From Strix aluco (taxonomy: Eukaryota; Chordata; Aves; Strigiformes; Strigidae): a DNA stretch of 64,000 nt. Below the pieces are notes generated by a model. That model did no database searches, was not told where the DNA came from, and saw nothing but the letters and a program-made list of their open reading frames with translations. The stretch spans positions 7,954,784 to 8,018,783 of the forward strand of contig NC_133971.1 of assembly GCF_031877795.1 (NCBI RefSeq), given 5' to 3'. This document shows, piece after piece, positions 63,077 through 64,000 of the stretch (within the stretch, counting starts at the first letter, position 1; every line of letters starts with the position of its first letter). A program made the position numbers and the translations under genes.

Positions 63077-63659
63077 TGCTGTGGTTTAACCACAGCCAGA
63101 AGCTAAGCACCATGCAGCCACTCGCTCACTCCCCACTCACAGTGGAATGGGAAGGAGAGATGAAAAAAAAAAGTAAAATTCACAGGTTGTGACAAGAACA
63201 GTTTAATAACTAAAATAAAATAATAACAATAGTAATAAAATACAGTAATCGCAGCAATGAAGGAAGATAACAAAAAGAAGAGAAATAAAATCCAAGAAAA
63301 GACAAGCAATGCACAGTGCAACTGCTCACTACCTGCTGATCAATGCCTGAGCAACGACATACTCCCCCCCAGCCAACTCCCCCCAGTTTCTATACTGGGC
63401 ATGACATCCTATGGTATGGAATATCCCTTTCGCTAGTTCAGGCCAGCTGTCCTGGCCACGCTCCCTGCCAGTTTTCTTGTGTACCCCCTCACTGGCAGAG
63501 CACGGGAAACTGAGAAACCCTTAACCTAGGAGAAGCACTATTTAGCAACAACTAAAACATCTGTCTGTTACCAACACTATTCTCACACTAAATCCAAAGC
63601 ACAGCACTGTACCAGCTACTAGGAAGAAAATTAACTTTATCCCAGCCAAAACCAGGACA
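63077..63659 (-). mobile_element. solo LTR of the same avian ERV family, upstream of ZFYVE16 start exon
   Basis: About 583 bases, minus orientation: starts TGTCCTGGTTTTGGCTGGGA at 63659, with GTAGCTGGTACAGTGCTGTG, GGGATATTCCATACCATAGG, CATGCCCAGTATAGAAACTG (TATA-like), TTATTAAACTGTTCTTGTCA (ATTAAA signal) and an end near GGTTAAACCACAGCA at 63077. It shares the same ordered blocks with the copy at 56360-56936 but is clearly diverged from it, so the two are separate insertions. It lies about 0.9 kb upstream of the ATG exon in gene sense, most likely inside the first ZFYVE16 intron. No internal retroviral genes are present. Confidence 0.8.
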
Positions 63660-64000
63660 ATCTCTGTTCTACTCAGAACACAAAAACCATTAACTCATTA
63701 ACTTTCTCTAAGACCCAAACAATTTTTTTTTAAAATCTTTTTGGAGACTTACCAACTCAGAGAGCTATTTATTAATCACATTCCCTACTGCAAAACATCC
63801 CATTTGATTTGTTTAATGACGATTTCCAGCCACTCAATGTTATGCCTTCTTGGTTACTCTGAGTGCTTTCTAATTCCACACCTTTTTCATGTCTGAACAC
63901 CCATGTTGTGCAATTACCTGTAACATATAACCAAGTCATTATTTACACTTCCCTTAAGTAAACTGAAGGGACTTAGAACCCTTTAGTCTAATGTCTAGAA

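Overview
The window is nuclear DNA from a bird. The evidence is interspersed CR1 retrotransposon copies with the avian 3' terminus, two related solo LTRs of an avian endogenous-retrovirus family, intron-rich genes and GC-rich CpG-island promoters. I cannot name the species. Three protein genes are present, and their full coding sequences can be read: ANKRD34B (+), FAM151B (-) and ZFYVE16/endofin (-). Human 5q14 has the same neighbours in the same relative orientations (ZFYVE16, FAM151B, ANKRD34B, then DHFR/MSH3). That makes this a conserved synteny block, and in birds this region is expected on chromosome Z (inference from established synteny).

Layout. Positions 1-9.3 kb are intergenic, on the DHFR side if synteny holds, with two sense-strand CR1 copies. 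A G-rich GTG-type minisatellite (about 9.27-9.75 kb) runs straight into a CpG island (about 9.75-10.3 kb), the likely ANKRD34B promoter and 5' non-coding exon. ANKRD34B is encoded by one uninterrupted exon at 15366-16916, followed by a 3' UTR of up to about 3 kb. Positions 20-26.8 kb are AT-rich and without genes, between two convergent genes. FAM151B occupies 37576 down to 27914 in six coding exons, starting in a second CpG island (about 37.0-37.85 kb). ZFYVE16 occupies 62132 down to 39559 in 17 coding exons; its first non-coding exon and promoter are probably beyond 64 kb.

The splice phases of the two minus-strand genes close exactly: FAM151B gives 271 codons plus stop, and ZFYVE16 gives 1523 codons plus stop. 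No frameshift or internal stop was needed. The exon models come from hand reading of splice sites, guided by remembered protein-family similarity, not by alignment software.

The three genes do not form a pathway. ANKRD34B is an ankyrin-repeat protein, FAM151B a menorin/PLC-like-fold protein, and ZFYVE16 an early-endosomal FYVE protein that scaffolds BMP/TGF-beta signalling. I found no CRISPR, operon, tRNA, rRNA or clearly novel gene system. The points most worth a second look are the LTRs lying in the sense direction of ZFYVE16, the tight tandem junction between ZFYVE16 and FAM151B, and the strand-asymmetric G-rich block at the ANKRD34B promoter.
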